From an uncultured Flavobacterium sp. (GTDB taxonomy: Bacteria; Bacteroidota; Bacteroidia; Flavobacteriales; Flavobacteriaceae), in NCBI RefSeq assembly GCF_946478785.1, contig NZ_CAMLDD010000012.1, forward strand, positions 62,001 through 126,000: DNA of 64,000 nt. The letters run 5' to 3'. The notes under the pieces were generated by a model. It did no database searches, was not told the origin of the DNA, and worked only from the letters and a program-made list of their open reading frames with translations. Below are positions 33,615-42,517 of the stretch, piece after piece (position 1 is the stretch's first letter; each line of letters starts with the position of its first letter). The translations under genes were made by a program, and so were the position numbers.

Positions 33615-35579
33615 TTATTGAAAGAAATTCCAAACCAGTCCAAACCGGATAACAAAATCACGATACGGGTTATTTGGAGCTGAATAATAATTGTTTCCTG
33701 AAAAAGAAGAGTTAAAATGTTCTGCTTTTAAATAAATCCGGGTTTGACGAATTCTTCCATTCAGGAAAAAATCAAAAGTTGGATAACCTCCTATTTTCTT
33801 TGTGTCCTGAACAAAAAACTCCCCAATTATAGGATTATAATCATTTCCGTAATACTGTGTAAAGTAATTAAAAATGATTCCGGTTTGAATATAAAGTGCT
33901 TTCTTGAAGAAATAAGATGAATAATAAAAGGTATTTCTGGTTACAAAATCCGGAACATTTACAATCAAGTCTGACTGTGTGACTTTTTGATATAAAAATG
34001 TATTATCTAATCCAAAAGCGCCAAATTTAAACTCCCTGTTTGCTTTTACAGAAATATAATTAATTGTATTTTCATACTGTGCAGGGTTTATAATTTGAGT
34101 TCTGGCTGCAATTTGCTCATCAGTCGAAACATCTTCAAAATACAAATGATCATTTAAAACTGAATATTGAACCTGAGCATTCAGCCATGGCGTAAAAACA
34201 TCAGCGCTAAGCGAATTGATTTTTTCATTCTTAAAATTATTTGACCAATTGTACGCTATATAACTGCTTTGGTACAAATTATAATTATTGTTGGGCAACT
34301 TATTCACGTTTCTGTAACGAAAATCAAATTGTATTTTTTCATTTAAATCATATCTCAACTTTGCATCTAAATCTGACAGAGACTGATTTGTAATTGACCG
34401 GGTATATAAAAAACGGCCATTCCATTTGTTTTTCTGGTATTCGTACTGGCCCCCAACATTATTTATCTGCAAAAATAAATTATCCGGTATATAATTGTCT
34501 GCATCATATACTATAATTCTTCCATATTTATAATTAGATCTGTAATCATCTATAAAAAAATTAAACTTTCCTAAAAGAGAATTCTCATAAGCGAGCCCTG
34601 CTTTATTGTATAACTTTTCGAAACGAGTCTGATCATTAATATTACTTGTAACATAGGATTCACCAAATCTCTCAACCAATGTGTTTCCTACCGTTGATAA
34701 AACTGTTGGCTGCTTGTATTCGAAAAATTTATTTTCATAATTAAATTGATGTGTAACGTATAAATTATTATTTCCCCCTTTAGGATTTACTCTGAAGGCG
34801 TGGTCAAAAAAAAGTCTTCTCCCTTTTAAGAAAGATTCGGCATCTGTCAGGTAAACTTCCAATCGTTGACGATTTGTGAAATTTGGATCCCCACTTTCAA
34901 AATCTTCAGGCGTCGTGATTCCGCCATTTTCTTCATTTAAAACATCCTGATAGGTATAATGCAGGTACAAAATATAACGTTTATCAGTAGTATTATAACT
35001 GGCGCCAATCCTGAAATTACCAATACTGGTAAGCTGGTTTATATATTTCCCTTCAGAACGCAAACCTCTGTAAGCAGCAAAAAAGTTAAGATTTTTAGAA
35101 GTATTTAAAGTAATAAACGAATCGACGTTTTGCCCTTTACCAATACTTGTATTAAAAAACAATTCGGTCAATGGTGTTGCGACATGATAATAATTAATCT
35201 CGCTGGCATCCAGAAAATTGAAATGTTTTCCCTGAAAACCGATATCCGGATAAGGAGAAAAATCAGTTAAGCTGTATTGTAGGGTGTTGTAGGTCTGCCC
35301 AATATTAGAGAAAGGCAAAAGTCCAAAATTATCCTTTCTAAGATAATTTTGCCTATAAGCACTCTTTAAGGTCAATGAAGTGTCAACAATAGTCGTATCG
35401 TGTTCTATTGTAACAATTTGGTATTGCTCAATTTTGGCTACCAGCGCTTTTTTCTTTTTTACAGTATCAGTAATACTTGAATATTGCGAATTCATATCTA
35501 AATTCTTTTTAGGAGCCTCTCCCTGAGAAAACAATAAAGATGGTACCACTAATAGATATAGAAAAAAAAGTATTCTCAT
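33615..35579 (-). CDS. Putative outer-membrane porin (Bacteroidota family)
   Basis: The protein has 654 residues. A signal peptide (about 1-18, ending LLFSQG) is followed by a Lys/Asp-rich linker. From about 80 to the end there is a barrel-like alternation of aromatic and polar residues: LLPFSNIGQTYNTLQYSLTD, GFQGKHFNFLDASEINYYHV, LFFNTSIGKGQNVDSF, and a final VIRFGLVWNFFQ with a terminal aromatic. This is the Bacteroidota 'putative porin' family (PF14121-like), not a TonB-dependent receptor (no plug, no TonB box). The terminal Phe-Gln deviates slightly from a strict C-terminal Phe. It lies upstream of the CBS-type enzyme and is divergent from rnhB. Confidence 0.8.
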   Translation of the reverse strand: MRILFFLYLLVVPSLLFSQGEAPKKNLDMNSQYSSITDTVKKKKALVAKIEQYQIVTIEHDTTIVDTSLTLKSAYRQNYLRKDNFGLLPFSNIGQTYNTLQYSLTDFSPYPDIGFQGKHFNFLDASEINYYHVATPLTELFFNTSIGKGQNVDSFITLNTSKNLNFFAAYRGLRSEGKYINQLTSIGNFRIGASYNTTDKRYILYLHYTYQDVLNEENGGITTPEDFESGDPNFTNRQRLEVYLTDAESFLKGRRLFFDHAFRVNPKGGNNNLYVTHQFNYENKFFEYKQPTVLSTVGNTLVERFGESYVTSNINDQTRFEKLYNKAGLAYENSLLGKFNFFIDDYRSNYKYGRIIVYDADNYIPDNLFLQINNVGGQYEYQKNKWNGRFLYTRSITNQSLSDLDAKLRYDLNEKIQFDFRYRNVNKLPNNNYNLYQSSYIAYNWSNNFKNEKINSLSADVFTPWLNAQVQYSVLNDHLYFEDVSTDEQIAARTQIINPAQYENTINYISVKANREFKFGAFGLDNTFLYQKVTQSDLIVNVPDFVTRNTFYYSSYFFKKALYIQTGIIFNYFTQYYGNDYNPIIGEFFVQDTKKIGGYPTFDFFLNGRIRQTRIYLKAEHFNSSFSGNNYYSAPNNPYRDFVIRFGLVWNFFQ

Positions 35580-35748
35580 TTGATAACGTTATGTATAATG
35601 ATTTCGATAAAATTGCCAAAGCAAAGGTAAATTATAAATATGTATAAATAAAAAAACACATCAATTTATGCGATTGCTTTATCAAATAGAATGAGAACGT
35701 ATATTTTTACAGAAAATTTTATAATATTTGTCATTTAAAATCCCAGAA

Positions 35749-36417
35749 ATGCTTCAGAAAAATTTTTCAGGACATATTTTCGAAACCGGAACCGATGAAG
35801 CCGGTCGTGGTTGCTTAGCCGGACCTGTAACTGCTGCTGCTGTTATTTTACCTGCTGAATTTGAGAACTCTTTTTTAAATGACAGTAAACAGCTTTCTGA
35901 AAAAACAAGAGAACTCTTAAAACCTATTATTGAGGAAAATGCTGTTTGTTTTGCTGTAACCCATTTACATCCGGATGAAATTGATGAAATAAATATCCTG
36001 AATGCTTCGATGAAAGGCATGCAGGAATGTATTTTGAAATTAAACCAGAAACCCGGATTTATTATTGTAGACGGAAATCGGTCCCTGAATGCAAAATTGG
36101 GTTTAAAAAACACCTTTGGAAAACAATTTTCTTTAGCTGAAATTGAATTATTGAAATCGATTCCGAATCAAAGTATCATAAAAGGCGATGCCAAATTTTT
36201 AAGCATTGCTGCAGCTTCCGTTTTGGCAAAAACATATCGTGATGAATTCATGAACGAAATACATAAAGAATTCCCGATGTACAACTGGAAACAAAACAAA
36301 GGATATCCAACCAAAGAACATCGGGAAGCTATTAGAAAATATGGCACTACAAAATACCACCGAATGAGTTTCAGGCTCTTGCCGGAACAATTAGAACTGG
36401 ATTTTCTTGAACAATAA
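35749..36417 (+). CDS. rnhB: Ribonuclease HII
   Basis: It cleaves the RNA strand of RNA-DNA hybrids and removes misincorporated ribonucleotides. With the ATG at 35749 it has 222 residues (MLQKNFSG). An alternative TTG start at 35728 is rejected because it overlaps a TATAATATTTG promoter-like element. The acidic active-site motifs are in place: [14 protein letters not shown], an Asp in IIVDGN, and [21 protein letters not shown], which together supply the DEDD residues. The terminal [11 protein letters not shown] is also typical. It is divergent from the porin gene. Confidence 0.95.
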   Translation: MLQKNFSGHIFETGTDEAGRGCLAGPVTAAAVILPAEFENSFLNDSKQLSEKTRELLKPIIEENAVCFAVTHLHPDEIDEINILNASMKGMQECILKLNQKPGFIIVDGNRSLNAKLGLKNTFGKQFSLAEIELLKSIPNQSIIKGDAKFLSIAAASVLAKTYRDEFMNEIHKEFPMYNWKQNKGYPTKEHREAIRKYGTTKYHRMSFRLLPEQLELDFLEQ

Positions 36418-36523
36418 ATAAGACTTGTCCAAATTCAGCAGAAAGCCAATATTTTTTTGACTTGCACTATTTACTCTGCTGTATCCTGAAACAAAATTAT
36501 TTAAATGTTTTTATCGACACTTT

Positions 36524-37264
36524 TCAGCTTACATTATTTATTTTTTTGAAAGCGAATTTAGGAGCAACTCTTGAAATAAAATACAACAGTCGGACCTTAG
36601 AAACTCTAATCTCTACTTTACCACTGGTAATTCCTTTTAGCATTTCTGAAACAGCTTTCTCGGCAGTTATCGCTATTTTAGGAGGATTACCTTTATGCCA
36701 TGGAGTATCAACTGCCGGAAACATCACTTCAATTATTTGAATTTCTTCATTTTGAAGCTGACTGCGCAAAACCTGCGTAAAAGAATGCAACGCCGATTTG
36801 GTGGCATTGTAAAATGTGTAAATTGTTCTGGGAACATAGATTAAGCCAGTCGTAATATTGATGATTTTAGAATTATTATTCCTAATTAATATCGGATATA
36901 ATAATTTTATTAGCCGAATGGGAGCAGTTAAATTCGTAGCTACCTCATCATTCATTTTTTCCAGTATCAATTCGTCTTCAACAAAATTAGTACTGGATAC
37001 AATTGCTGCATTATTGATTAAAACATTAGTTTCAGGATGATTTTGGCTTATCCATTCTGCAAAAGATACACATTCAGCTTGCTGAGAAATATCACATTGA
37101 TACACAATCAAATTGGGTAATTGTTTTTTTGCCAAAGCAAGTTTATCCGCAGAACGCGAACAAATGATGATTTTATTTCTTCTTTCGATAAGCTGCCTGC
37201 ACATTTCGAATCCAATACCAGAGCTGCCGCCGGTAATAATAATGGTACTATTTGAAATTTCCAT
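36524..37264 (-). CDS. SDR-family oxidoreductase (DltE-like)
   Basis: A cytoplasmic NAD(P)-dependent reductase/dehydrogenase of 246 residues with the start at 37264 (MEISNSTIII); a Met at 37291 would add nine. Motifs are TGGSSGIGFE (cofactor), LINNAAIVS (NNAG variant), and YNATKSAL (YxxxK). The usual catalytic Ser position in INITTGLIYVP is Thr, a mild departure. It resembles the DltE-type group, which have NVSSGLAFVP at this place. It lies directly downstream of a Crp-family regulator on the same strand, with 64 bases between them. The substrate is unknown. Confidence 0.85.
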   Translation of the reverse strand: MEISNSTIIITGGSSGIGFEMCRQLIERRNKIIICSRSADKLALAKKQLPNLIVYQCDISQQAECVSFAEWISQNHPETNVLINNAAIVSSTNFVEDELILEKMNDEVATNLTAPIRLIKLLYPILIRNNNSKIINITTGLIYVPRTIYTFYNATKSALHSFTQVLRSQLQNEEIQIIEVMFPAVDTPWHKGNPPKIAITAEKAVSEMLKGITSGKVEIRVSKVRLLYFISRVAPKFAFKKINNVS

Positions 37265-37328
37265 AATCTTAAAATTTAAATTATGTTTCAAAAGTAATTT
37301 TCGAATTAGATCAGCGCATTGACCTGTG

Positions 37329-37904
37329 TTAAGTCTTGTGCTTTTTTCTAATCCTGCTGAGTGATTCAGGCTGAATACCTAAATAAGAAGCTATGATTTG
37401 CTGAGAAACCCTATTTTCTAAATTTGGAAATTCATTTATAAAGATATCATATCTTTTTTCTGCATCAAGAAGCAGTAATTCCCTTTCCCTCTTTTCCTTA
37501 ATGCTAAAAGCTTTTTCAAGGATCTTTAGTAAAAAAACATTCCAAAACGGATTCTTTTCCTTTATTTCCAACCAGTTTTGATAATCAATTTCTAAAATTT
37601 CAGCATCTTCGAGGGCTTCAATAAAAAAATAAGAAGGAGAATTGTTGATCATGGCAGAATAAGAACTGATAAAATTATTCTCTGCAATGATGCTTTTCGT
37701 AAATTCATTTCCGTTTTCATGAATATAAACGTATCGAAATAAACCATTGATCACAAAAGCAACCTTGCGGGGAACTTGTCCTGCAGTAATAAAATAATCG
37801 CCCTTATGGATTGTTTTATATTCTGAAATATTTAATAGTTCCTGCAATTCCTTTTCCGGAATATTCAACTGTTTTAAACCTGATTTTATATCTCTGTTCT
37901 CCAT
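37329..37904 (-). CDS. Crp/Fnr-family transcriptional regulator
   Basis: The protein has 191 residues. The N-terminal cyclic-nucleotide-binding-like beta roll (about 20-120) contains IHKGDYFITAGQVPRKVAFV and LFRYVYIHENGNEF. The C-terminal helix-turn-helix shows ISQQIIASYLGIQPESLSRIRK (read with a break), where QxIAsyLGi.peslSRirk is the usual form in Bacteroidota members. There are no Fe-S Cys residues as in FNR, so oxygen sensing is unlikely. These proteins often regulate neighbouring genes; the SDR directly downstream is a natural candidate target. The ligand is not predictable. Confidence 0.88.
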   Translation of the reverse strand: MENRDIKSGLKQLNIPEKELQELLNISEYKTIHKGDYFITAGQVPRKVAFVINGLFRYVYIHENGNEFTKSIIAENNFISSYSAMINNSPSYFFIEALEDAEILEIDYQNWLEIKEKNPFWNVFLLKILEKAFSIKEKRERELLLLDAEKRYDIFINEFPNLENRVSQQIIASYLGIQPESLSRIRKKHKT

Positions 37905-37966
37905 ACAAGAAGTAGGTCTAATATTTCATGGTTTGCAATAAAAAAGAAGTAATCTGTAGTGTTTTC

Positions 37967-38665
37967 TTAAACAAATTCAGCTTCAAATAATTGAGTTAAA
38001 TGTTTAACAATTTTAGATTTCACTTCTTCTTCATCCACTTTTTCTACGCCAAGTTCTACGTTTAAGGAAGTAACGGCTTTACCGCGAATTCCACAGGGAA
38101 TTATATTATCAAAATAACCCAAATCTACATTTACATTTAAGGCAAAACCATGCATGGTTACCCAGCGGGAAGCTCTAACGCCCATAGCACAAATTTTACG
38201 TGCAAACGGGGTTCCAACACCTAGCCAAACGCCTGTTTCGCCATCGCTTCGTCCGCATTTTAAACCATACTCTTCTAAAGTCAGAATGATAGATTCTTCG
38301 AGAAAACGTAAATATTTATGAATATCGGTAAAGAAGTTTTCTAAATCTAAAATTGGATAACCTACGATTTGTCCGGGTCCGTGATATGTAATATCGCCAC
38401 CACGATTGATTTTATAAAAGGTGGCACCTTTGGCCTCAAGCTGTTTTTCGTTTAGTAACAAGTTTTCGAGATCACCACTTTTGCCTAAAGTATAAACATG
38501 CGGATGTTCTACAAAAAGCAGGTAATTTGGCGTCTCAAGATCAAGTTCTTCTCTTCTGTTTTTGATTTTTAAGTCGACTATATCCTTAAAAAGTTCTTCC
38601 TGATATTCCCAGGTCGATTTATAATCTTTACTTCCTAAATCCTGAAGTTGAATTTTTTTGTTCAT
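37967..38665 (-). CDS. lipB: Octanoyl-[acyl-carrier-protein]:protein octanoyltransferase LipB
   Basis: It transfers octanoyl groups from acyl carrier protein to lipoyl domains, the first step of lipoate synthesis. It has 232 residues. The signature RGGDITYHGPGQIVGYPILD is intact, as is the catalytic Cys/Lys pair in PCGIRGKAVTSL. HGFALNVNVDL is a further family mark. It begins 5 bases after the preceding minus-strand gene (38671-39426), so the two are translationally close. LipA is not in this window. Confidence 0.95.
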   Translation of the reverse strand: MNKKIQLQDLGSKDYKSTWEYQEELFKDIVDLKIKNRREELDLETPNYLLFVEHPHVYTLGKSGDLENLLLNEKQLEAKGATFYKINRGGDITYHGPGQIVGYPILDLENFFTDIHKYLRFLEESIILTLEEYGLKCGRSDGETGVWLGVGTPFARKICAMGVRASRWVTMHGFALNVNVDLGYFDNIIPCGIRGKAVTSLNVELGVEKVDEEEVKSKIVKHLTQLFEAEFV

Positions 38666-38670
38666 TGTAA

Positions 38671-39426
38671 TTATTTTTCAAACTCTACTTCGAAGTTGAG
38701 CTTGTCAGGATTCTCCATATAATCCGTGAAAGGGTATTGAATTGTAACTGTTTTTCGATCTTCGCTAAACAATGCATTTGGGTTTGATACCTTTTTTATT
38801 CGTTTAGGAAAATGATATTTAATCATATAATTAGAGGATGCAAACATCATTTTTGACATATCTGCTGCAGAATCGGCAGCCTTTTCAGTCAGTTTTTGTT
38901 TGTCAATTATTGCTTTACGGGTAAATTTCTTTCCGTCGTACGTATAACTTAGTTTACTTTTATTATCTCCCAAACCTGCAAAAGGAGTTGAAGCACCTGC
39001 TCCGCCTTCCAGCTTTTGAAGAACGCTCATCGATTGTAGTACATCCTGCAGTTCGTTTACGTTTTTAAAATCGGTAGCAATGTTCATTAAAAACTGTTTT
39101 TGCTCTCTGTTCATTTTTATGTTGAATACAAAATTCTCCAGTTTTTTTATTTCTTTTTGAGCTTCCGGAGACAATTTTGAAATACTATCCTGTTTTTCTG
39201 CTATTAATTGTTTGAAGGTAAAAGTAGAATCGATCGATTTTTTAGCATCAGCCCCCATCTGATCACCTATTTGATCTCCGGCCATTGCCATTAATGCCGA
39301 ACCGTCTACATCTAAAGAAAATTTACCGTTACCATTATCGTTTACATAAATGTTTTCGGTAAAAGTGCAGCTGGTAAGTGTTGCCAGCAGTAATGAAAAA
39401 CTAAGTAATTTATATAATTTCAGCAT
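38671..39426 (-). CDS. Lipoprotein of unknown function
   Basis: With Met at 39426 (MLKLYKLLSF) it has 251 residues; a Met at 39444 would add six. The lipoprotein signal ends LTSC. The mature protein opens with a short beta hairpin (IYVNDNGNGKFSLDVDG), then long helical charged stretches (KKSIDSTFTFKQLIAEKQDS, SPEAQKEIKKLENFVFNIKM) and a final beta region (KKVSNPNALFSEDRKTVTIQ). No family with known function is recognised. It precedes lipB by 5 bases and is probably co-transcribed, though a functional tie to lipoylation is not implied. Confidence 0.7.
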   Translation of the reverse strand: MLKLYKLLSFSLLLATLTSCTFTENIYVNDNGNGKFSLDVDGSALMAMAGDQIGDQMGADAKKSIDSTFTFKQLIAEKQDSISKLSPEAQKEIKKLENFVFNIKMNREQKQFLMNIATDFKNVNELQDVLQSMSVLQKLEGGAGASTPFAGLGDNKSKLSYTYDGKKFTRKAIIDKQKLTEKAADSAADMSKMMFASSNYMIKYHFPKRIKKVSNPNALFSEDRKTVTIQYPFTDYMENPDKLNFEVEFEK

Positions 39427-39503
39427 GGTTAATTTTTTTATCAAAGATACGAAGTCTATTTTAAATGTTTAATTGGTGATTTGTTTAATCGTTGAATTGT
39501 TTT

Positions 39504-40220
39504 TTATTTCAACGTATTAAATCCGTTGCTGGACATAAATGCATTTTTTCTTTCTTCTTCATTTCTAAATAATTCCAATAGGATTTTATTTGGCACTAAT
39601 AATAATGTTGGTCCATAAACTTCTCCTTCATCTTCTCTATGGATAACATTAAAAAACTTAGGGCTTTCAATTGCATTTATATAATCTTTTATCAAAATTA
39701 ATTTTTGATTTAAAGCTTGATGAAATTCAAATTTAATAGTATCTCCCTTAATTGATCCAACATCAAGATATGCTCCTGCCAAAAAAGATTTCATCTGCAG
39801 TTTCGTTATATTTTTTAAAATACTTGGTTTCAAAAAACCTTGTTGTTTTTCTACTTCTACCTCACCAAAGCCATAATAATATTCTTTAACCTTAGAATAC
39901 GTAAAATCATAGAAATTACCGTATTTGTAAAAACTTGGTATGTTGATAAATTTATAAATTTGATGACAATTTTGGCACTCTTCTTTATATTTACCTTTTT
40001 TAAACTTCAGACCTGTCACTTCTGAAAAACGATAAACCTTGCCTAATTTAGATTCGTGTATCCAAAAAGCCATTTTACGTGATTTTAAATCACTTTCATA
40101 ATGATAAGGAAGACTAAAATCCCAAGTGTCATTACCAAGCATATAATATAACTTATCTAACTCTTGCGACTGAACTGTCGTCACTGATAACATAAATAGT
40201 ATCGTAATTAAAAATTTCAT
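39504..40220 (-). CDS. Secreted protein of unknown function
   Basis: With Met at 40220 (MKFLITILFML) it has 238 residues and a clean signal peptide ending TVQSQ; an ATG at 40259 would put 13 polar residues before the signal and is unlikely. There is no lipobox. A CxxC pair occurs in EECQNCHQIYKF (about residue 82). The rest is aromatic-rich and beta-like, with no recognised domain. The ending RNEEERKNAFMSSNGFNTLK is hydrophilic. It is a lone gene upstream of the lipB group; a family-specific paralogue expansion is possible but not testable here. Confidence 0.6.
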   Translation of the reverse strand: MKFLITILFMLSVTTVQSQELDKLYYMLGNDTWDFSLPYHYESDLKSRKMAFWIHESKLGKVYRFSEVTGLKFKKGKYKEECQNCHQIYKFINIPSFYKYGNFYDFTYSKVKEYYYGFGEVEVEKQQGFLKPSILKNITKLQMKSFLAGAYLDVGSIKGDTIKFEFHQALNQKLILIKDYINAIESPKFFNVIHREDEGEVYGPTLLLVPNKILLELFRNEEERKNAFMSSNGFNTLK

Positions 40221-40349
40221 AATTGCTGTTTCGTTATTTTTTTGATTTGATTGACGCAATATAAATATAATCCTATTCTTCTATGATTTATATCTTTTTC
40301 TGAATTATTGCTGTTTTTGAAATTTTCTTTTAGCAACAAAAACTTCTAA

Positions 40350-40433
40350 TCTAGCCCCGATAGAATGAAAATCCTTTTATGCCGGTGTTCGGCATAAAAG
40401 ATTGAAATGAATAGCGGGACTAAATGTAATTGA
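40350..40433 (+). ncRNA. Structured RNA-like element upstream of lysS
   Basis: The outer pairing is TAG-C-CCCG (40352-40359) with CGGG-A-CTA (near 40425-40432). The inner long stem is CTTTTATGCCG with CGGCATAAAAG (loop GTGTT) extended by AAT/ATT with a bulged C. Elements of this form (CCCCGATAG ... AGCGGGA) recur in flavobacterial intergenic regions as I recall them, possibly the Flavo-1 type. It ends about 43 bases before the lysS promoter, so it is not part of the lysS leader. Confidence 0.5.
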
Positions 40434-40475
40434 AATACGTTAATTTTCTGCTTCAAAAAACCTTGATACTTAGGG

Positions 40476-40505
40476 TTGAAACTTGAAACAAAAATTTTAT
40501 CTTTG
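40476..40505 (+). promoter_or_regulatory. lysS promoter
   Basis: TTG at 40476-40478, a 19-base spacer, TATCTTTG at 40498-40505: a full match to the Bacteroidota consensus, 24 bases before the start codon. Confidence 0.7.
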
Positions 40506-40528
40506 CACACTTAAAAAAAGAGCACAAA

Positions 40529-42232
40529 ATGGCATTATCAGAACAAGAAATCATCAGAAGAGAAAAACTTCAAAACTTACGCTACTTAGGAATCAATCCT
40601 TATCCGGCTAATCTTTTTCCTGTAAATCATACTTCGAAACAGGTAAAGGAATCTTTTGAAGAGGGTAAGAAGGTGATCGTTGCGGGACGTTTGATGAGTG
40701 TTCGTGATCAGGGAAAAGCTTGTTTTGCTGAACTACAAGATAGCGAAGGGCGTTTGCAATTGTACGTGAATCGCGATGTTTTGTGTGAAGGTGATGATAA
40801 AACTTTATACAACACGGTATTTAAAAAATTAACTGATTTAGGTGATTTTATTGGTATTGAAGGTGAATTGTTTACTACGAAAGTGGGGGCACAATGTATT
40901 CGTGTTGACGGATTTACTTTTTTAAGTAAAACACTGCGACCGCTTCCTTTACCAAAAACGGATGAAGACGGAAACATTCACGATGCTTTTAATGATCCTG
41001 AATTGCGTTACAGAATGCGTTATGTAGATTTAACAGTGAATCAGCATGTTAAAGATACTTTTATCAAACGTACAAAGTTGTTTACTGCAATGCGTGGTTA
41101 TTTTAATGATGCAGGTTATCTTGAGGTTGAGACTCCGGTTTTACAGCCAATTGCGGGTGGTGCTTCGGCGAGACCTTTTATCACACATCATAATTCGCTT
41201 GATATTCCGCTTTACATGCGTATTGCAAACGAATTGTATTTGAAAAGATTAATTGTTGGTGGTTTTGAAGGTGTGTATGAGTTCTCTAAAAACTTTAGAA
41301 ATGAAGGAATGGACAGAACACATAATCCTGAATTTACCGCTATGGAAATATATGTAGCCTACAAAGACTACAACTGGATGATGGAATTTGCTGAAGGTTT
41401 GCTTGAGCATTGCGCGATTGCTGTAAACGGAACTAGTGAAGTTACTTTTGGTGAACACCAAATTAACTTTAAAGCACCTTATGCCCGTGTTACCATGACC
41501 GATTCTATTAAACATTTTACCGGTTTTGATATCTCAGGAAAAAGCGAAGACGAATTGTTTGAAGCTGCAAGAGGAATGGGAATCGACGTTGATAAAACAA
41601 TGGGGAAAGGAAAACTGATTGATGAGATTTTTGGCGCTAAATGCGAAGGAAATTATATTCAGCCCACTTTCATTACGGATTATCCTAAAGAAATGTCTCC
41701 TCTTTGTAAGGAACACCGCGACAATCCGGAACTTACGGAGCGTTTTGAATTGATGGTTTGTGGTAAAGAAATCGCCAATGCTTATTCTGAATTGAATGAC
41801 CCAATTGACCAGCGTGAGCGTTTTGAAGATCAAATGCGTTTGTCTGAAAAAGGTGATGATGAAGCGAACGGAATTATCGATGAAGATTTCTTAAGAGCTT
41901 TAGAATACGGTATGCCTCCAACATCCGGAATGGGAATTGGAATGGATCGTTTGATTATGTATTTGACTAACAATGCATCGATTCAGGAGGTTTTATTGTT
42001 CCCGCAAATGCGTCCGGAGAAAAAACAAGCTCAGATTGAATTGTCTGATGAAGAGAAATTTATCGTAGATTTATTGAAAGGAAATGAAAATAAAATGGAT
42101 CTTCAGCAATTAAAAATTACTGCGAATTTAAGTGGTAAAAAATGGGATGCTTCTATGAAAAACTTATCTAAACACGGTTTGACTAAGGTTGCTGTTGAAG
42201 GTGAGTTTAAAATGGTTGAATTGGTGGGGTAA
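40529..42232 (+). CDS. lysS: Lysyl-tRNA synthetase (class II)
   Basis: It charges tRNA-Lys in the cytoplasm. It has 567 residues. The N-terminal OB-fold anticodon-binding domain (about 55-150) shows VIVAGRLMSVRDQGKACFAEL. The class II core follows, with motif 2 in FRNEGMDRTHNPEFTAMEIY and motif 3 in GMGIGMDRLIMYLTNN. It is about 60 residues longer than E. coli LysS because of a C-terminal extension after the LLFPQMRPEKK end of the core (about 505-567: helical, KWDASMKNLSKHGLTKVAVEG). Extensions of this kind are usual in Bacteroidota. It is transcribed alone from its own promoter. Confidence 0.96.
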   Translation: MALSEQEIIRREKLQNLRYLGINPYPANLFPVNHTSKQVKESFEEGKKVIVAGRLMSVRDQGKACFAELQDSEGRLQLYVNRDVLCEGDDKTLYNTVFKKLTDLGDFIGIEGELFTTKVGAQCIRVDGFTFLSKTLRPLPLPKTDEDGNIHDAFNDPELRYRMRYVDLTVNQHVKDTFIKRTKLFTAMRGYFNDAGYLEVETPVLQPIAGGASARPFITHHNSLDIPLYMRIANELYLKRLIVGGFEGVYEFSKNFRNEGMDRTHNPEFTAMEIYVAYKDYNWMMEFAEGLLEHCAIAVNGTSEVTFGEHQINFKAPYARVTMTDSIKHFTGFDISGKSEDELFEAARGMGIDVDKTMGKGKLIDEIFGAKCEGNYIQPTFITDYPKEMSPLCKEHRDNPELTERFELMVCGKEIANAYSELNDPIDQRERFEDQMRLSEKGDDEANGIIDEDFLRALEYGMPPTSGMGIGMDRLIMYLTNNASIQEVLLFPQMRPEKKQAQIELSDEEKFIVDLLKGNENKMDLQQLKITANLSGKKWDASMKNLSKHGLTKVAVEGEFKMVELVG

Positions 42233-42404
42233 AAATATCTAAGATATTCATTTAATCTGTTTGATAATAACATTGATAACAGGTTGTGATTGTGGTTTGT
42301 TCCTTAAATTGGGTTTAGGCATTTTGTATGAATGTATAATTTGTTACTTAAATAAATCAAAACTTATGGAAAAAATAAAAAACGGCGTGTTTAAAACTTT
42401 GACT

Positions 42405-42484
42405 GCGTGAGCACAATTTTTACGACAAACCACTATCATAATGAATAGCTCAAAGTTAAGGGTTGGAATCCCTTCTCACGCGCA
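42405..42484 (+). other. tRNA-like remnant
   Basis: GCGTGAG (42405-42411) pairs perfectly with CTCACGC (42475-42481) as an acceptor stem, followed by GCA. Immediately inside lies a T-arm: AAGGG-TTGGAAT-CCCTT (42458-42474), a 5-bp stem with a 7-base loop in which the usual TTCGAAT has C changed to G. The total length of 77 bases is right for a tRNA. The D- and anticodon-arm regions do not fold, so no working tRNA is predicted. Confidence 0.4.
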
Positions 42485-42517
42485 AAAAAAAGAGCTTCGT
42501 CGGAAGCTCTTTTTTTA
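42485..42517. terminator. Rho-independent terminator between lysS region and rloB-like gene
   Basis: A7-AGAGCTTC, loop GTCG, GAAGCTCT-T7 (stem arms 42491-42498 and 42503-42510). The A/T flanks allow function in both directions; it overlaps the 3' end of the convergent gene. Confidence 0.9.

Noticed and set aside
35728..35748. Upstream TTG start for rnhB
   Set aside because: The TTG is part of a TATAATATTTG promoter-like element; homologues begin at the ATG at 35749.
42405..42484. Functional tRNA gene
   Set aside because: Acceptor and T arms fold, but the D and anticodon arms do not and the T-loop C is changed.
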